From Nipponacmea schrenckii (taxonomy: Eukaryota; Mollusca; Gastropoda; Lottiidae): a DNA stretch of 64,000 nucleotides. Position numbers and translations under genes: made by a program. Where the stretch lies: NCBI GenBank assembly GCA_030562195.1, contig CM060200.1, positions 21,181,023 through 21,245,022 on the forward strand, given 5' to 3'. The notes under the pieces were generated by a model that saw only the letters and a list, made by a program, of their open reading frames with translations, was not told the DNA's origin and did not search any database. Position 1 is the stretch's first letter. Every line of letters starts with the position of its first letter. Positions 49,378 to 61,588 of this stretch are shown here, one piece after another.

Positions 49378-51107
49378 TAGAATTATATCTTTAATTTTCT
49401 GAAAATCAGGCAAGATTAAGGTTGAGTAACGTACGCATTTAGTTAGAAACGTTCTGAAAATGAATCTAGACAAAATATTTTGTAATGGCACTTAATATGA
49501 TATGTAAAAATTTACAAGGTAAAATATTTTGTGAAGAAAAAGAATTCAATTGGCTTCTAAGGATGTAAAAGATCTGAAGGAACAAGGAAACCAAGGTTAC
49601 AGTATGCAAACTTTGCTTTATCAAATACAGCATTAATTATATCTCAAAATACATACAACCATCTGAAACCTGAATATGTTTTAAAAAGGGTTAAATAAAA
49701 AAAATTTGAACCTGTTTTGATGTTTTGCTTCATATTACTTGAAACCTTCACACTACCTGGAGACATATTGCTCTACAATTACTAATTTATTTTGTTTAAA
49801 TCCATACAGTAGTTTCCTTACACCTAGCAAAAACATAAACAAACTTAAAAATTTACGTAATCTTTTGATATAGTTTGGATGTCTAGATATTTTAGTTAAA
49901 ACTTTCAGTTGAGTAATAAGCAAGTTTATTACACTATGTAATATAACTATGCATGTTGTCTACAATTACTGATTTATTTTTTTAAAATCCATACCTTTTT
50001 CTTACACCTAGAAAAAACAAAAACAAACTTAATAGTTTACTTAATGTTTATCTTATGAAATAGTTTGGATGGTTGGTTGTAAAATTTTGTAAAATTGATC
50101 AAAAACAGAATGCCCCATTAAGTTACACCAGTGCTTGAATGAATCACAAGTTCTGTTTATCTTAAATATTAGGTAACTAAATGTAAAACATTACATATGA
50201 AAAGATAATGTAAACATTGTTTCTGATGATGATTTGTTCACATTGTATGAAAGATTTGTAAACAGACCTTTCAACAATGTCTTTATCTTGTTGATTGCTA
50301 AATACCTGGTTCATTATTTCCTTTTCCTGTTGATTTACTGTCATATATTGTTTATATTGTTATATATTATGTAAATGAAATTAGTCAATATGAAAATTAA
50401 GCAAATACTATGTAATAACTCTGTTACATTGCATGTTATATATTTTTAAACAGATTTATCATGTATTATTACATAATTTCCTGCGTTCAATTAATATACT
50501 CTGTTACTTTTGTTTCTAGTTTAATATTATTCCCTTTATGTACCTTGCTCTAATTCTTGGCAAATAACATATTTTAACTTACTTGATAAAATGATGTTAT
50601 TATACAAGACTCCTTGTCAAATTTCGTTAAACAATCAATTTGATCAGAAATATTTATGATGTTAATTACATATTTATCAAGAATATTGTTCATTAGTATG
50701 ATTTGATAGCTCATTTGAATTCCATGAATATTTGTTCAAAACTTGACATTCCATTAGGTCTACTATTTCACCTGTAATCCTTTTTCAGAAAACCAAGTTG
50801 AATGTCAACATAAGGGTAAAATGTAAATCTAGGCTATGTGTTGGACTAAATGGTGATATCAAAGAAATTGTTACAGTGCTATATTGACTTAGTAAATAAC
50901 ACTGAGGTTATGGTCACTATCAATTAAATATTGAACTTAACTATCTTAATCTCTGTCTAACTGGCTGTTCCAATAATTGAACGTGTCATACACAATAACT
51001 CATATTTGAACACTTTCGATTCAGAAGTAATAATACTAGTTAAGTTTGAAATATTATATAACTGTTCTGTGTGATATTCATGCTGTTTCGGGATTCGAAC
51101 AATCGCA

Positions 51108-51485
51108 AGATCTCTCTTTAATATCAAAGGGGAAGCAAGGTCTCTCCTTAGTATTAAATGGGAAATGAGGTCTGGCTTTAATATTAAAGAGGAAGTGAGG
51201 TCTCTCCTTTGTATTAAATGGGAAGTGAGGTTTGTCTTTAATATTAAAGAGGAAGTGAGGTCTCTCCTTAGTATTAAATGGGAAATGAGGCCTGTCTTTA
51301 ATATTAAAGAGGAAGTGAGGTCTCTCCTTAGTATTAAATGGGAAGTGAGGTTTGTCTTTAATATTAAAGAGGAAGTGAGGTCTCTCCTTTGTATTAAATG
51401 GGAAGTGAGGTTTGTCTTTAATATTAAAGAGGAAGTGAGGTGTGTCTTTATTATTAAAGGAGAAGGGAGGTCAGGGGAAGATAGT
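51108..51485. repeat. 60-bp higher-order minisatellite made of two 30-bp halves
   Basis: Six or so copies of a 60-bp unit. Each has half A (GTCTCTCCTTAGTATTAAAT plus GGGAAGTGAG) and half B (GTTTGTCTTTAATATTAAAG plus AGGAAGTGAG). A and B share about two thirds of their bases, so the array grew by duplicating an A-B dimer. Because 60 is divisible by three, one frame stays open (51165-51497); this is not evidence of a gene. Confidence 0.93.
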
Positions 51486-52727
51486 TCTGTCTTTTAAATT
51501 AAAGGCCAACTGAAGTACTTCTTTAATTTAAAAGACAGATAAACAAGTAAATGTTGACTGAATATTTTAGTTGTTTACTTCTCTTGTTGTTTTAAGTGCA
51601 TTACTTGCAAAGATTAATCTCAAGTGACACCTCCTGTGTAATATTTGAACAGAAAAATCAATTTGCCTTCAAATTGCAGAAATAGTCAAAAAAATTAAGC
51701 ATTTAAGACAACGAAAGAAATTCAAATTTTTTAATATAGGCTTAATGTAGTTTGTATTTTTATACAGAAACCATAAATATCAAAAGAACGCTTAATTAGG
51801 TATAATTTCAATTATAGGGTTTTATGTTGTAGTTTGTGAATTATTGTAATGTAGGCAGCCACAAAGACCTGAATAGCAAAATTGTAAACCATAACCAGGT
51901 TGTATATGTAATCAGGTTATGTCTGTTAGTCTTTACTTAATTGGTATAATAGGTTCAAACTTATTATTTAGGTTGTATATGCAGTTAAGTTGTGTAATGT
52001 AATCAGGTTATATATGTATATATAGGTTGTATCTGTAAATTATAGCTATGTTGTACATGTTTTGCATTTAAGTTGTACTTGTAGCTTTATCCATAGGTTG
52101 TACAGTTAAATCATTAAAAAGGGATATATATAAGAGTCATATCATAACTTGTTTTATACAGTTAATTTGTTAGTACTTTTTAAAGATTGTACTAAGCTAC
52201 TGAGGTTTTATAAATATTTCTCCACATAATTGTGTAACATATTGTTGTAAAGTAAAGGTCACAGAAGTCAGAGGAAGTATATTATATCTGTTATAAACAC
52301 ATTTTAATTACTATTTATTTTTGATTCTCATATGTAATACTTAAAATTGTCATTAAAACATTTTGGCAAGAATGTGTATATTAATTTTTGGGGGGAAGGA
52401 AAGTACAGAAGTTTGGTTTATTTGCAAGGACTGATCTACACTTATATCATTTCACAGAGAGAAATGAGTAGGCCTAGGCTATCAAACTAATTAAGAGATT
52501 AATGTTTTACGTTTGTCATGAAATAGACACATATCGTTTCAGTAATACATTAGATGGAACTCATTTAAGAACTATGCATAAGCACCATAGAGTTATTTAA
52601 CTCGATTATGGCCACCAACGTACTGAGAGCTGTGCCAGTGCATTCTTAAGCTTTACGGTTAAAGGGAAGTAACTTATTTTATCCTGTCTTCTACACCTGT
52701 TGTACTTGTAGTCTGAAGCCAAATTTT

Positions 52728-52752
52728 ACCGGAAGTGGGATATCAAGATGGC
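52728..52752 (+). promoter_or_regulatory. Candidate ETS and YY1-type sites at the MYSM1 start
   Basis: ACCGGAAGTG (52728-52737) is a consensus ETS/GABP site. CAAGATGGC (52744-52752) is a YY1-type core that includes the initiator ATG. Such pairs mark TATA-less housekeeping promoters in animals. This implies a very short 5' UTR. The assignment is by motif only. Confidence 0.45.
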
Positions 52753-55700
52753 TGACGATGGAGAAATAGACATCGAAGGGGAATTTGATTTCAAGCTAGA
52801 GTAATTATTCTACATTATATTGCAGTCAGAATAGTATTCTCTCTTAGACAAAATACCAGGGAATGGTATCGTGTGTCTTTTTATTGTGTTACTTAAAAAA
52901 CGACGTGAATTAAAGCATCATTTTATAGGGTTTTTTTCCATTGACTTTGTTATTGTTTTGTCAAAATTCTAGATACTGAAGTAATGATTCAGATAATTGA
53001 CATGTTTTTTGAATTTTAGTTACTGATTACCAATTATCACAATTGAAAGGAATCAATTAGCTTATATTGTCGGTATATTACTTTAATTAACCACTGTTTA
53101 AAGATCTTGACTAAATATAGACTATACTTTTTTGAGGGATATTTTTTTGTTGTATCCAGTTAAAACGGTACCATAACATGTCAAAACGGTAACAAATTTT
53201 ATTAGTTAAAACGGTTAAAACTCCACCAAAATGGTAACAAAATTTTTTGGTTAAAACGTTAACAACTCTGTTAAAACGGTAACAGATATTTTGGTAAATA
53301 AAAATAAGATATTTTGTACAATTCTTTAATATAAGCATTTCGTACCGGTAGTAGTAAAAATATAAATGGAGCAGTTTGTGAAAATGTATGCTTAGGTCTA
53401 CTTTGAACGCACCTCGTCCGACGAAGAATAAGTGGACAAAACAGAGACACCTTAATTTTTAGTGCTAAAACTATTTATTCCAAAATATTGTCTCGACTTT
53501 ACTGAGGCCAGCATGTAAACTATTTATGTATTTCTTTAATGTATGGGCTCTTTGTATTCTGTACAAAAAAAGAAGGTTGGGTAAATAACCTCTGAACTGT
53601 CAGAAGTGTTGAAAGACATCACATGAGCAGTGTATTACGAGTATCTGTGAGGATGTTGAGTTTGATTTTTGCTCCCAGGGCGAAACCTCCAGTATGATTT
53701 CAAAATGACACGACGAAAGTATCAAACGCACCTCCAATCCCAAACAGATAGTCGGTATGCCGTATATTAACTTGATCAATTGGCAAAGATTGTTTGAGTT
53801 CTTTTCAATCACTGATTTTAAGTTAATACTATCTTGATTAATATAGATAACATAAATTATATATTATTAATTCGTTACTGTTTCAACCAAAAATATCTGT
53901 TACCCTTTTAGCGGAGTTGTCACCTTTTTAGCCAAATTTCAGTTACTGTTTTGGTACAGTTGTTACCTTTTTAACTAATACAATTTGTTACTGTTTTTAC
54001 ATGTTACCGTTTTAACTTGTATTCATTTTTGTTACTAAAATTTGTAGCTAAATTTTTGTAACCATTTTGTTTGACATGTTATTGCTTCAACTGGATACCC
54101 TGTCTCTTTCTGTAAATTTGACTATGTCTTGTTGAAAAGATAGTTTAGATAGAAAGTCTTTTTAAAATACTACCTGCTGTCTGTGTATAATCATCCTCTA
54201 ACCTGTTTTTTTTTTTTATAACTATAGGGTGGAAGATGGATTTTATGATGTTAATGAACTACCATCTAAAAGTGCTAACTTGTTACCAGAATATACTAAT
54301 CCACCATGGATGTTGGAACAGGTAAGTTTTGGTAAATTACACAAACAAAGTCATTTAATGTAAAATGAACAATCTGAAATCAATGTAGGCCTGCTAATAT
54401 GACTTAGCTTATAGATTTTCTTCTCCACTTTGCAGCATATATTTGCAAACTTTGACAACAAGAAATAATTACTTGGTTTTAGAAGAACTTTCATGATTTC
54501 TAATGCTTAGTATTTGTGTGAACCTATACATTGTATTTTTAATCTAATCTTCGGAATCATTACATGTAATAACAGAAATGTGAAGGAAAATGTATGTTCT
54601 CTTCTTGTCACCTTGGCCAGTGCTTCCATAGGAGAGTATCTTCTATAACACCCAACCGTAACATAAAGTTAAATACTGGTATTTAATTGATCACTAATAT
54701 TTTTTTAAGGGGTGGACTTTGGATATGGATGAAAAATCTAAAGCTACTATTGAAAAAATGTTGCTAGAAGAACAGTATCCTTTATGAATTATAGTATTAA
54801 TATATTCTGAGCTAGTTTACTCAAAATACAAATTAACATTGTATTATTACAATTATTTAGAATTCAGTATTATTTAAAGAAAATGTTACTCTTTGTCTCA
54901 TTGTTTTTTTTTCTTGAAATTAGTCTATTATGTTATGTTAAATATTTATTAACATTGTTTTATGAAAGTTATTATAAAATGCCATTGAATAAATAATATG
55001 TGAAGTATTTCCATTATAAAACAAAAATATGTGAATTATTTTTCCTTCAAATGAATAACTAGACAATATTTAAATGGTAAAACTAGAAGTAAACAATCAA
55101 CATTTATAGAACAAGTTGTGAAAAAATCACAGCCTGCCAAAATGAAACCTGTTCAAGCTAAACTACAGACAGTCAACATTTCAGCTAAACCTGGAAAAAA
55201 TAAGAGAAATAAAGGTGTGTGGACTGATGAAGAAAAAGCCATGTTTCTAAAAGGACTTGTAAGTAATGTACATAACGAAAAAAGTATTTAATGTTTGAAT
55301 GTTTTTTGATAATTTTCACATATACACAAGGACTTAAGGCTTAGTCCATCTCAGTATTGATATTTTATGACCAAACTTGTGGAATGTACTTAGCATCAAC
55401 AACTATCTCTTTTTCAAAAGACGTATTAACAAACAAACTTAAAATTTTAACTGCAAAATTGAGAGTTGTAATTGAAATCAGACATCAATGAAATAAAAAA
55501 ATTATTATTGCAGGAAATATTTGGAAGAAGTTGGGTGAAGATTTCAGAATTGATACCCTCTAGAACCAGTTTACAAGTAAAAAATTATGCTCAACAGCAT
55601 TTTAAAAACCTTGTAAGTTAATTATACCTATGGCTTATATAGAATAGGGAATTTATGACATGGAAAAAGCATCTAGTTGTTTTGATGGGACAATAAACCG

Positions 55701-58700
55701 AGGCCCTGTGTTCTACTGGCTGTGCATGTTAAAGATACCTTAACGACAGTTGGAAATAAAAAAAGGGCAGACTGATGCCGCTGTCCTGGCAAAATTTTCC
55801 TTATAGCACACTGCATGACGTTGCTGTCTTCATTAGCCCATTAGGTGCAGAAAAGTAGGACGTAAAACTCCATTCATTTCATTTCATTTTCCAAATGAAC
55901 TGAAAGGTAATGCATGAGTTATGAAACAAAAGTGGGATGAAGTTAAAATAAAAAAGAAAACCAGAACTAATCTGAACTGATGCTGATCATTTTTTTTTCA
56001 GGCAAAACATAAAGATATACCAACTGGATCAAATAAGCCTGAAGGAGTACCTTCCAGTGTTAATATCGACCTTATACAGTCAGTACTAGAATCTGTTGAA
56101 ACAGGCCAGACTACAGTTAAAATACTTAAACCATGTGCAAGATCCCAAAATAAACCAAAAACTTATACTACCGAAACAGTACAAAGTCAGTCTTTCACAA
56201 ATTTAGCAGAAAAAACTTTATCAAACAATGGAAAATTTTCAATAAATATTTTTAACAACAGGACTACCTCAGTTTTGTCTCATAATGTCAAAGGTTTGAT
56301 GCCAAAAGTTTTCACTTCTGGTAACTCAAGTACAGATGTCATGTCTGAAAGAGAACTCCACAATAATCTTCTTAGCGGTATGCTGATAGAAAATACTGTC
56401 TCAAACTCTGAACATTGTGAACCAGACACTTCAAAACAAATACCTTTAACAATACATGCAGAACACAATTATCAATCTCTTCCTATGGAAGGTAAAAGAC
56501 CTACTGATCTTGACTATACCAAAAGTGAGCAGACCTCAAATAGTGATAGTGAAGAACTGGATATTGACATTGAAAATGATGATGAAGAGAATCCTGTATT
56601 GCTAACTAGATCAACATCTCCAACATCAGTTTACGAGAAACTTCTGAAATCTGCAAAAGTCAATTTACGTGAGAGTGAATCAGACAGTGAACAAAGTGAT
56701 AAAGATGAAGAAGAACTTCAATCTGAGGATTTGGGTGTTAATTCTAGTCCTATAGCTTCTTTACAAGCAAATGAGTCTTCTGGGAAAATATCCCCAAAAA
56801 TTGAAAATGAAATCAGTCATAAAATCAAGGATGATGGTAATAAACATTTCACTAATTGTAACAAAGGTAGTCATTGTGAACAAAATGGTCTGAATGAACA
56901 TAACAATTCGGTTGAAACAGACATCGACCTCAGAATAAGAAATCAGAAAACCATGGGTAAGGTTGTATTTTGTTACAGATTATTTTTTAGAATATCAATA
57001 CTACATGTATAGATATCTACAGTTGGTTTGATATTTGTTTTTACTTTTGCAATTTTGATTTTAAGCTACTGCATATATCTAAGAAAAGATTTAATGGTCA
57101 AGGCCACAGATGATCAGACTTCCCAACTGAAATTACTCCCAAAAATTTGGCTATATTAATTGTATGTATTTGATGCATAAATGAAAATGACTAATTACTA
57201 ATTACAATATGATTCATTCTTCTTCTTTAACTATTCAGAATTTGATACTGACCAACGTTGATTGCTTGTTTATATTTTCTGCAGTAAATGGTGTGACATC
57301 ATCATCTGGTGAATTGATAGAATTTCCAATACCTACTGCACCATTAACTTTAAATTTTGATGAAATTAGTGAAGAAGAGCAGACTATACATTCAGAATTT
57401 TTTGATGGAAGAATTGCTAAAACTCCAGATCGTTATTTGAAAATTAGAAATCACATAATAGAAACCTGGTAAGCAAGATTTATTTTATTGTTGTTATAAC
57501 ATACATTGAGTCTTGGTTTATTTTAAAATTTCACCACACGGTGTTGCTTATTTATATAAATAGGTATATGACGAAGTTGGTAATAGCTTGACATTGTGCA
57601 GTTGACAATTATCAATCTAAATTACATGTGAGTGGAAGTCAACAAACTAGGTCAGTTAGTAAAATATGTGTATTGATATACATGTATTTGAATGTATATT
57701 TGTATATATTATTTGTAGGTATAAATGTAGACCTGTATATTTAAATAAAACAGCTGTAAGAAGAGGATTAAAGAATTGTGGAGATGTTAACTGTATTGGT
57801 AGAATACATAGTTATTTAGAATGTATTGGTGTTATTAATTTCGGCTGTGGTAAGTTAGATATGTTAAAATTGCTCTGTACTATAATACCTTGTGAAATAT
57901 GATGCTTTTGAAAGATGGTCAAAATAAGTTAAAATTAATGTCTATAGGAGAAAAAAAATAGTTATAAAGAACTTGACAATGTGGCATGAGGTTAGTGTTT
58001 TAGTCAGCCTAATTAGACTGGTGACTCAAACCTGATGGATACTCTAACCAAGACAGTGACATTGAATGGCTCAGGATGTCGAACCTTGAATATGTGATGT
58101 CCAAACAGAAGCTTGTGATTATCTTGAGCCTTGGTGTTGGTGTCCAAAATGAAGAGTCAAAACAACATCCCTGTTTATGCTACAATTTCCTCACTGTTGA
58201 CATTCAACCAAGCTAACTAACTGATCTTATGTTGAAAAACCCTTAAACTTGTACCTCAAAACAGTTATAATAGAGATCTGCCATATCATTTTATTCAAAC
58301 AATTGTGCAAAATGTGCAATTTTCATTGAAATATTTAAGTTTATTGTACTGTCACTAAATGATTGTTTGGTTTTTTTTTTCAGAATTAGCATTATATAAT
58401 AATTTAAATAAATGTCAAGTAGTTAATATAAAAAGTGAATCTCCTATATCTTATGTTCAACACAATTGTATAGACAAACAGGATTTAGTTAGTGTAAGTA
58501 GTATTAGTATCTGACTATTTATTATGCTTGTTACTTTGTACACATGATTTCTGATGTTTCCCTGTTACTTTTGAGTGTTGGTTGCTTGTTGACTCTAACC
58601 CTACCATTTAACCTTGCTGTATGGTTTTTGTTCTTTCAATGTATTAAAAATCAGAATATGTCAGTGCCATGACTTATTTCAAGAGCTGAATTGGATGGTG

Positions 58701-61588
58701 CTTTTAAGCACAGTATGATTGCATTGTCTTAAGAATTCACATGTTATGGGTTTCAATTTTCCTCCAAAGAGACCAAAAATTCTGAAGTTGTTTTTAATAA
58801 TTTAATATATATCTTTGTTTTAGAGATGTAGAAAAAGAAGAATAAGAGATGGTATGGGTGAATGGATAGATATTAGGGATTCAGAAGGAAAAACTATTGA
58901 GGTCTTAATGTTTTGTCTTCACTTCAGTTACTAACTGATATCAATGACTAGTTCAGTACAAAATCATTAGACAATAGGGGATATTTGTTTTGAAACTTAA
59001 TGCAGAGTTTAGCCATAGAAGAGCAAACTTGTCTACTGTTCTTGTCCTATATAAAAAGCTAAAAAAAAAAAGCTGTTAAAATAAATCGAAAGCTGTCTTT
59101 TAGTTGGATGTAATAAACATATTCATCAGTCTTTTCATCTTAACAATTACAGCATAAAGATTTAACAGATGAAGATTTGAAACCAAAAGTTTTGAAAGTT
59201 CTTAAAACCAGCTATGATCCCTTTAAATTGATTCCATGTCAAAAATTTACTGAAGATAAAAAGGTGAGAATATATTAACCATTAATCAAATTTGCTGAAA
59301 GATTTCAATGCTGTCCCCTTAATCAAGATTTTAATATTCCATTCGATATAAGGTCAAACTGTAAAACTAATTTGTATTGTGTATTTTCAGGCACCATTTA
59401 ATGTTGAAATCAATAATTCCTCTCTGATTGTAATGGATGTGCACGCCCATATCTCTAAGACTGAGGTAATAGGAATGTTGGGAGGGAGGTATAATACTGA
59501 CTGTGGTAAATTAGAAATAATGGTTGCTGTACCATGTACTAGTTTAAGTACTGGAATGCAGTGTGAAATGGATCCAGGTCAGTTCAATTCTAAAACAAAA
59601 CTTTGTGAATACTTATAATTTACAACTACAATTTGGAGCTTTTACGGTTTAATGAGAAATTATGAAGAGTTATTGCCCATGGACTGAAACTGTTGTTCCT
59701 TTACATTGCAACCATATTAAGTATATAGTCTAAAAAAAAATTGTGATTAGTTCTGAAAGTGATTGCCTCAAAATAATGAAAATGCTTTAGGTCATTTGTT
59801 CTACAACCAATTTTCATAAAGTTTGATATGTTTATAATTATAAATTTAAAAAGGGTGGAATTAAGGCAGTTTTTGACAGTTTAGTTTAATTTCTGACATT
59901 GAACATGTTTACATGTACTTCTTTCAGTTATCAATTGACTTTGGATGAAACTATATGCTAAAGTGGGCATATTTGGTTGTATCTAATTTTGTATTTGTAT
60001 CATCCTTTTCAGTATCTCAAACTCAAGCTAGTGAAGAAATTTCTAATAAAGGATTGAAAGTTGTTGGCTGGTATCACTCTCATCCTACCTTCTCTCCTAA
60101 TCCTTCTATAAGAGATATTGAAACTCAGATTAAATTTCAGGTAAAAGTTTGCTACCTCCATTACCTGCTTTGTCCTTTCCAACAAAAGAAAAAAAAATAC
60201 TTGCTGTTGTACACCATTGTTGAACCGAAATGAATGAGGGCTGACAGGTCTTACAAATGCCTTGATTTATATTTGTAAACAACAAACCTTGTGTAATATG
60301 TCAGCTAAATATTGGATATTATATTTCAGGACTGGTTTAGTAAACTGGGTGGTAATCAGTTTGTTGGTATAATAGTCAGTCCTTATAATAGAAATAATCA
60401 GGGATTTCTGTCAGAAGTTAACTGTTTAACTATTAGTCAAGATATCTGTCCACAACTACACTGTAGTAAGTTTATACTAACAAAGTATTGTAAAATGGTT
60501 TTGTATATTAGAATCAATTATCATACATACAACAGTATTTAACATAATGATAATCTCAATTACCATACATACAACAGTATTTAACATAATGATAATCTCA
60601 ATTATCATACATACAACAGTATTTAACATAATGATAATCTCAATTACCATACATACAACAGTATTTAATGTATGATAATCTCAATTATCATACATACAAC
60701 AGTTTTTAATGTATGATAATCTCAATTATCATACACACAACAGTATTTAATGTATGATAATCTCAATTAATGAAGATGGACAATGCCATGCATTGTGTAA
60801 TTATGGACAAACAGTGCCTGACTTTATTGTCCCATCCAAACAATTTATTCTATGTCAACCCATCTAACATGTATCATTGACAAAGGGAAACTGGGTTGAA
60901 AAATCTTAAAAGTTCATCTTGACCTTATCTGGGGTTGAACCCTATGGTTAGCACTGAGCCACTGTTTTAGATGCAATATGAGGTCCTTTTTAAGTTAATG
61001 TTTTTTATATACTCATATATTTTCAGATATACCATATCAATTTGATTATAAAGTGATATATTCTATATGGAATAAAGATATAGTAAAGAGTATACAATTA
61101 TTAGCTGAAGAATATCTAACAAGTTATAATCATATAAAACTTTCTGTCTTATATAAACAGTCTACTGGTATTACTTGTTTACAAAAGGTAAATCTGTTCT
61201 ATTTAATCTGTACTTTAAATTATTTGATAAATGGTCATTTCAATATTACAAACACTGAGTTCGAACATTTCATTCCACTGCAATCAGTATTTTAATTATA
61301 AAGGATCTAAGACTAATTCTGTTTCTTTGCCAAATTTTTTGCCTCAATATTGATTTTGTTCACTTGCAGATGCTGGAGTCATTAAAACAATATATTGAAG
61401 ATAATAACAGTAGAGAAGAGATTATTAATATTACCGAGACATTATTTAAAAATAAAGAGAAGAGGGTGACAGAAACTAAATCAGCTTGTGATAAAATAAT
61501 TCCTTTTATGGAAAATGGTGTGACAAAGATATCTGAAATTGAAACCACACCAGATGTTTCTCCTTTGTTACAAACAGACAATTCCTGA
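52748..61588 (+). CDS. MYSM1: Histone H2A deubiquitinase MYSM1 (SANT, SWIRM, MPN/JAMM)
   Basis: Sixteen exons: 52748-52800, 54228-54321, 54710-54774, 55063-55258, 55514-55612, 56002-56956, 57285-57468, 57719-57849, 58384-58493, 58824-58901, 59153-59263, 59391-59577, 60013-60140, 60330-60465, 61027-61187, 61370-61588. They give 968 residues, all in phase. The SANT domain is about 119-169 ([29 protein letters not shown]). A large exon encodes an acidic, Ser-rich linker. SWIRM is about 495-594 ([40 protein letters not shown]). The MPN domain starts near 693, with catalytic Glu717 (TEVIGMLGG) and the JAMM zinc site HSHP at His776 and His778 with Asp789 (SIRD). The enzyme removes ubiquitin from H2A in chromatin, and the catalytic set is intact. 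It is longer than the human protein (about 830), mostly in the linker. Intron 3 is U12-type. The ATG at 52748 starts [18 protein letters not shown], a plausible acidic N-terminus. Confidence 0.94.
53152..54098. mobile_element. Second fold-back element, repeat-rich inverted arms, in MYSM1 intron 1
   Basis: The left end is GTATCCAGTTAAAACGGTAC, and the reverse complement of the right end is GTATCCAGTTGAAGCAATAA. Both continue with ATAACATGTCAAA and degenerate GGTTAAAACGGTAACAAA-type units for about 140-210 bp. The arms are thus inverted tandem repeats around a core of roughly 570 bp with no convincing gene. The design is the same as the 5.0-kb element, but the unit is different. Confidence 0.8.
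54775..55062 (+). other. U12-type (minor spliceosome) intron 3 of MYSM1
   Basis: The 5' splice site is GTATCCTTT, exact to the U12 consensus and unlike the GTAAGT/GTGAGT donors elsewhere in the gene. Upstream of the acceptor, TTCCTTCAA (55042-55050) resembles the U12 branch-site consensus and lies 12-13 nt from the AG, within the usual U12 range. There is no polypyrimidine tract next to the AG. Splicing here joins CA to A, preserving the frame ([13 protein letters not shown]). Confidence 0.85.
55655..55891 (+). mobile_element. SINE family A, 5'-truncated copy
   Basis: Shares TCTAGTTGTTTTGATGGGAC, AATAAACCGAGGCCCTGTG, GGCTGTGCATGTTAAAGATA, GACAGTTGGAAAT and the tail ATTCATTTCATTTCATTTT with the 33.3-kb copy. 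The tRNA-like head is missing. It lies in MYSM1 intron 5. Confidence 0.8.
60515..60768. repeat. ~42-bp tandem repeat in MYSM1 intron 14
   Basis: About six copies of TAATGATAATCTCAATTATC followed by ATACATACAACAGTATTTAA. The later copies read AATGTATGATAATCTC. Each unit contains the near-palindrome GATAATCTCAATTATCAT. Confidence 0.9.
60770..60963 (-). mobile_element. SINE family A, inverted copy with tRNA-like head
   Basis: The minus strand reads TGGCTCAGTGCTAACC and GGGTTCAACCCC (A and B boxes), then AAGGTCAAGATGAAC, CCCAGTTTCCCTTTGTCAAT and TTGTTTGGATGGGACAATAA. These match the 33.3-kb copy. The tail is lost. It abuts the 42-bp tandem array in the same intron. Confidence 0.78.

Larger units (their letters stand above)
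47913..52747. other. Intergenic spacer, FIP-like gene to MYSM1
   Basis: No coding exon seen. The first ~1.5 kb is probably the 3' UTR of the FIP-like gene, with AATAAA at 49367 and 49372 as likely signals. A 60-bp higher-order minisatellite lies at 51108-51485. The promoter of MYSM1 lies at the right end. The rest is unique AT-rich sequence. Confidence 0.55.

Noticed and set aside
51165..51497. 110-codon frame with repeated FNIKEEVRSLLSIKWEVR
   Set aside because: Product of the 60-bp tandem array, whose length is divisible by three.
53600..53812. Short frames in the core of the second fold-back element, one with a Gly-rich [10 protein letters not shown] segment loosely like a kinase glycine loop
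   Set aside because: Too short and isolated; no lysine strand, helix C or other kinase motif follows, so chance similarity is likelier than a second captured kinase.
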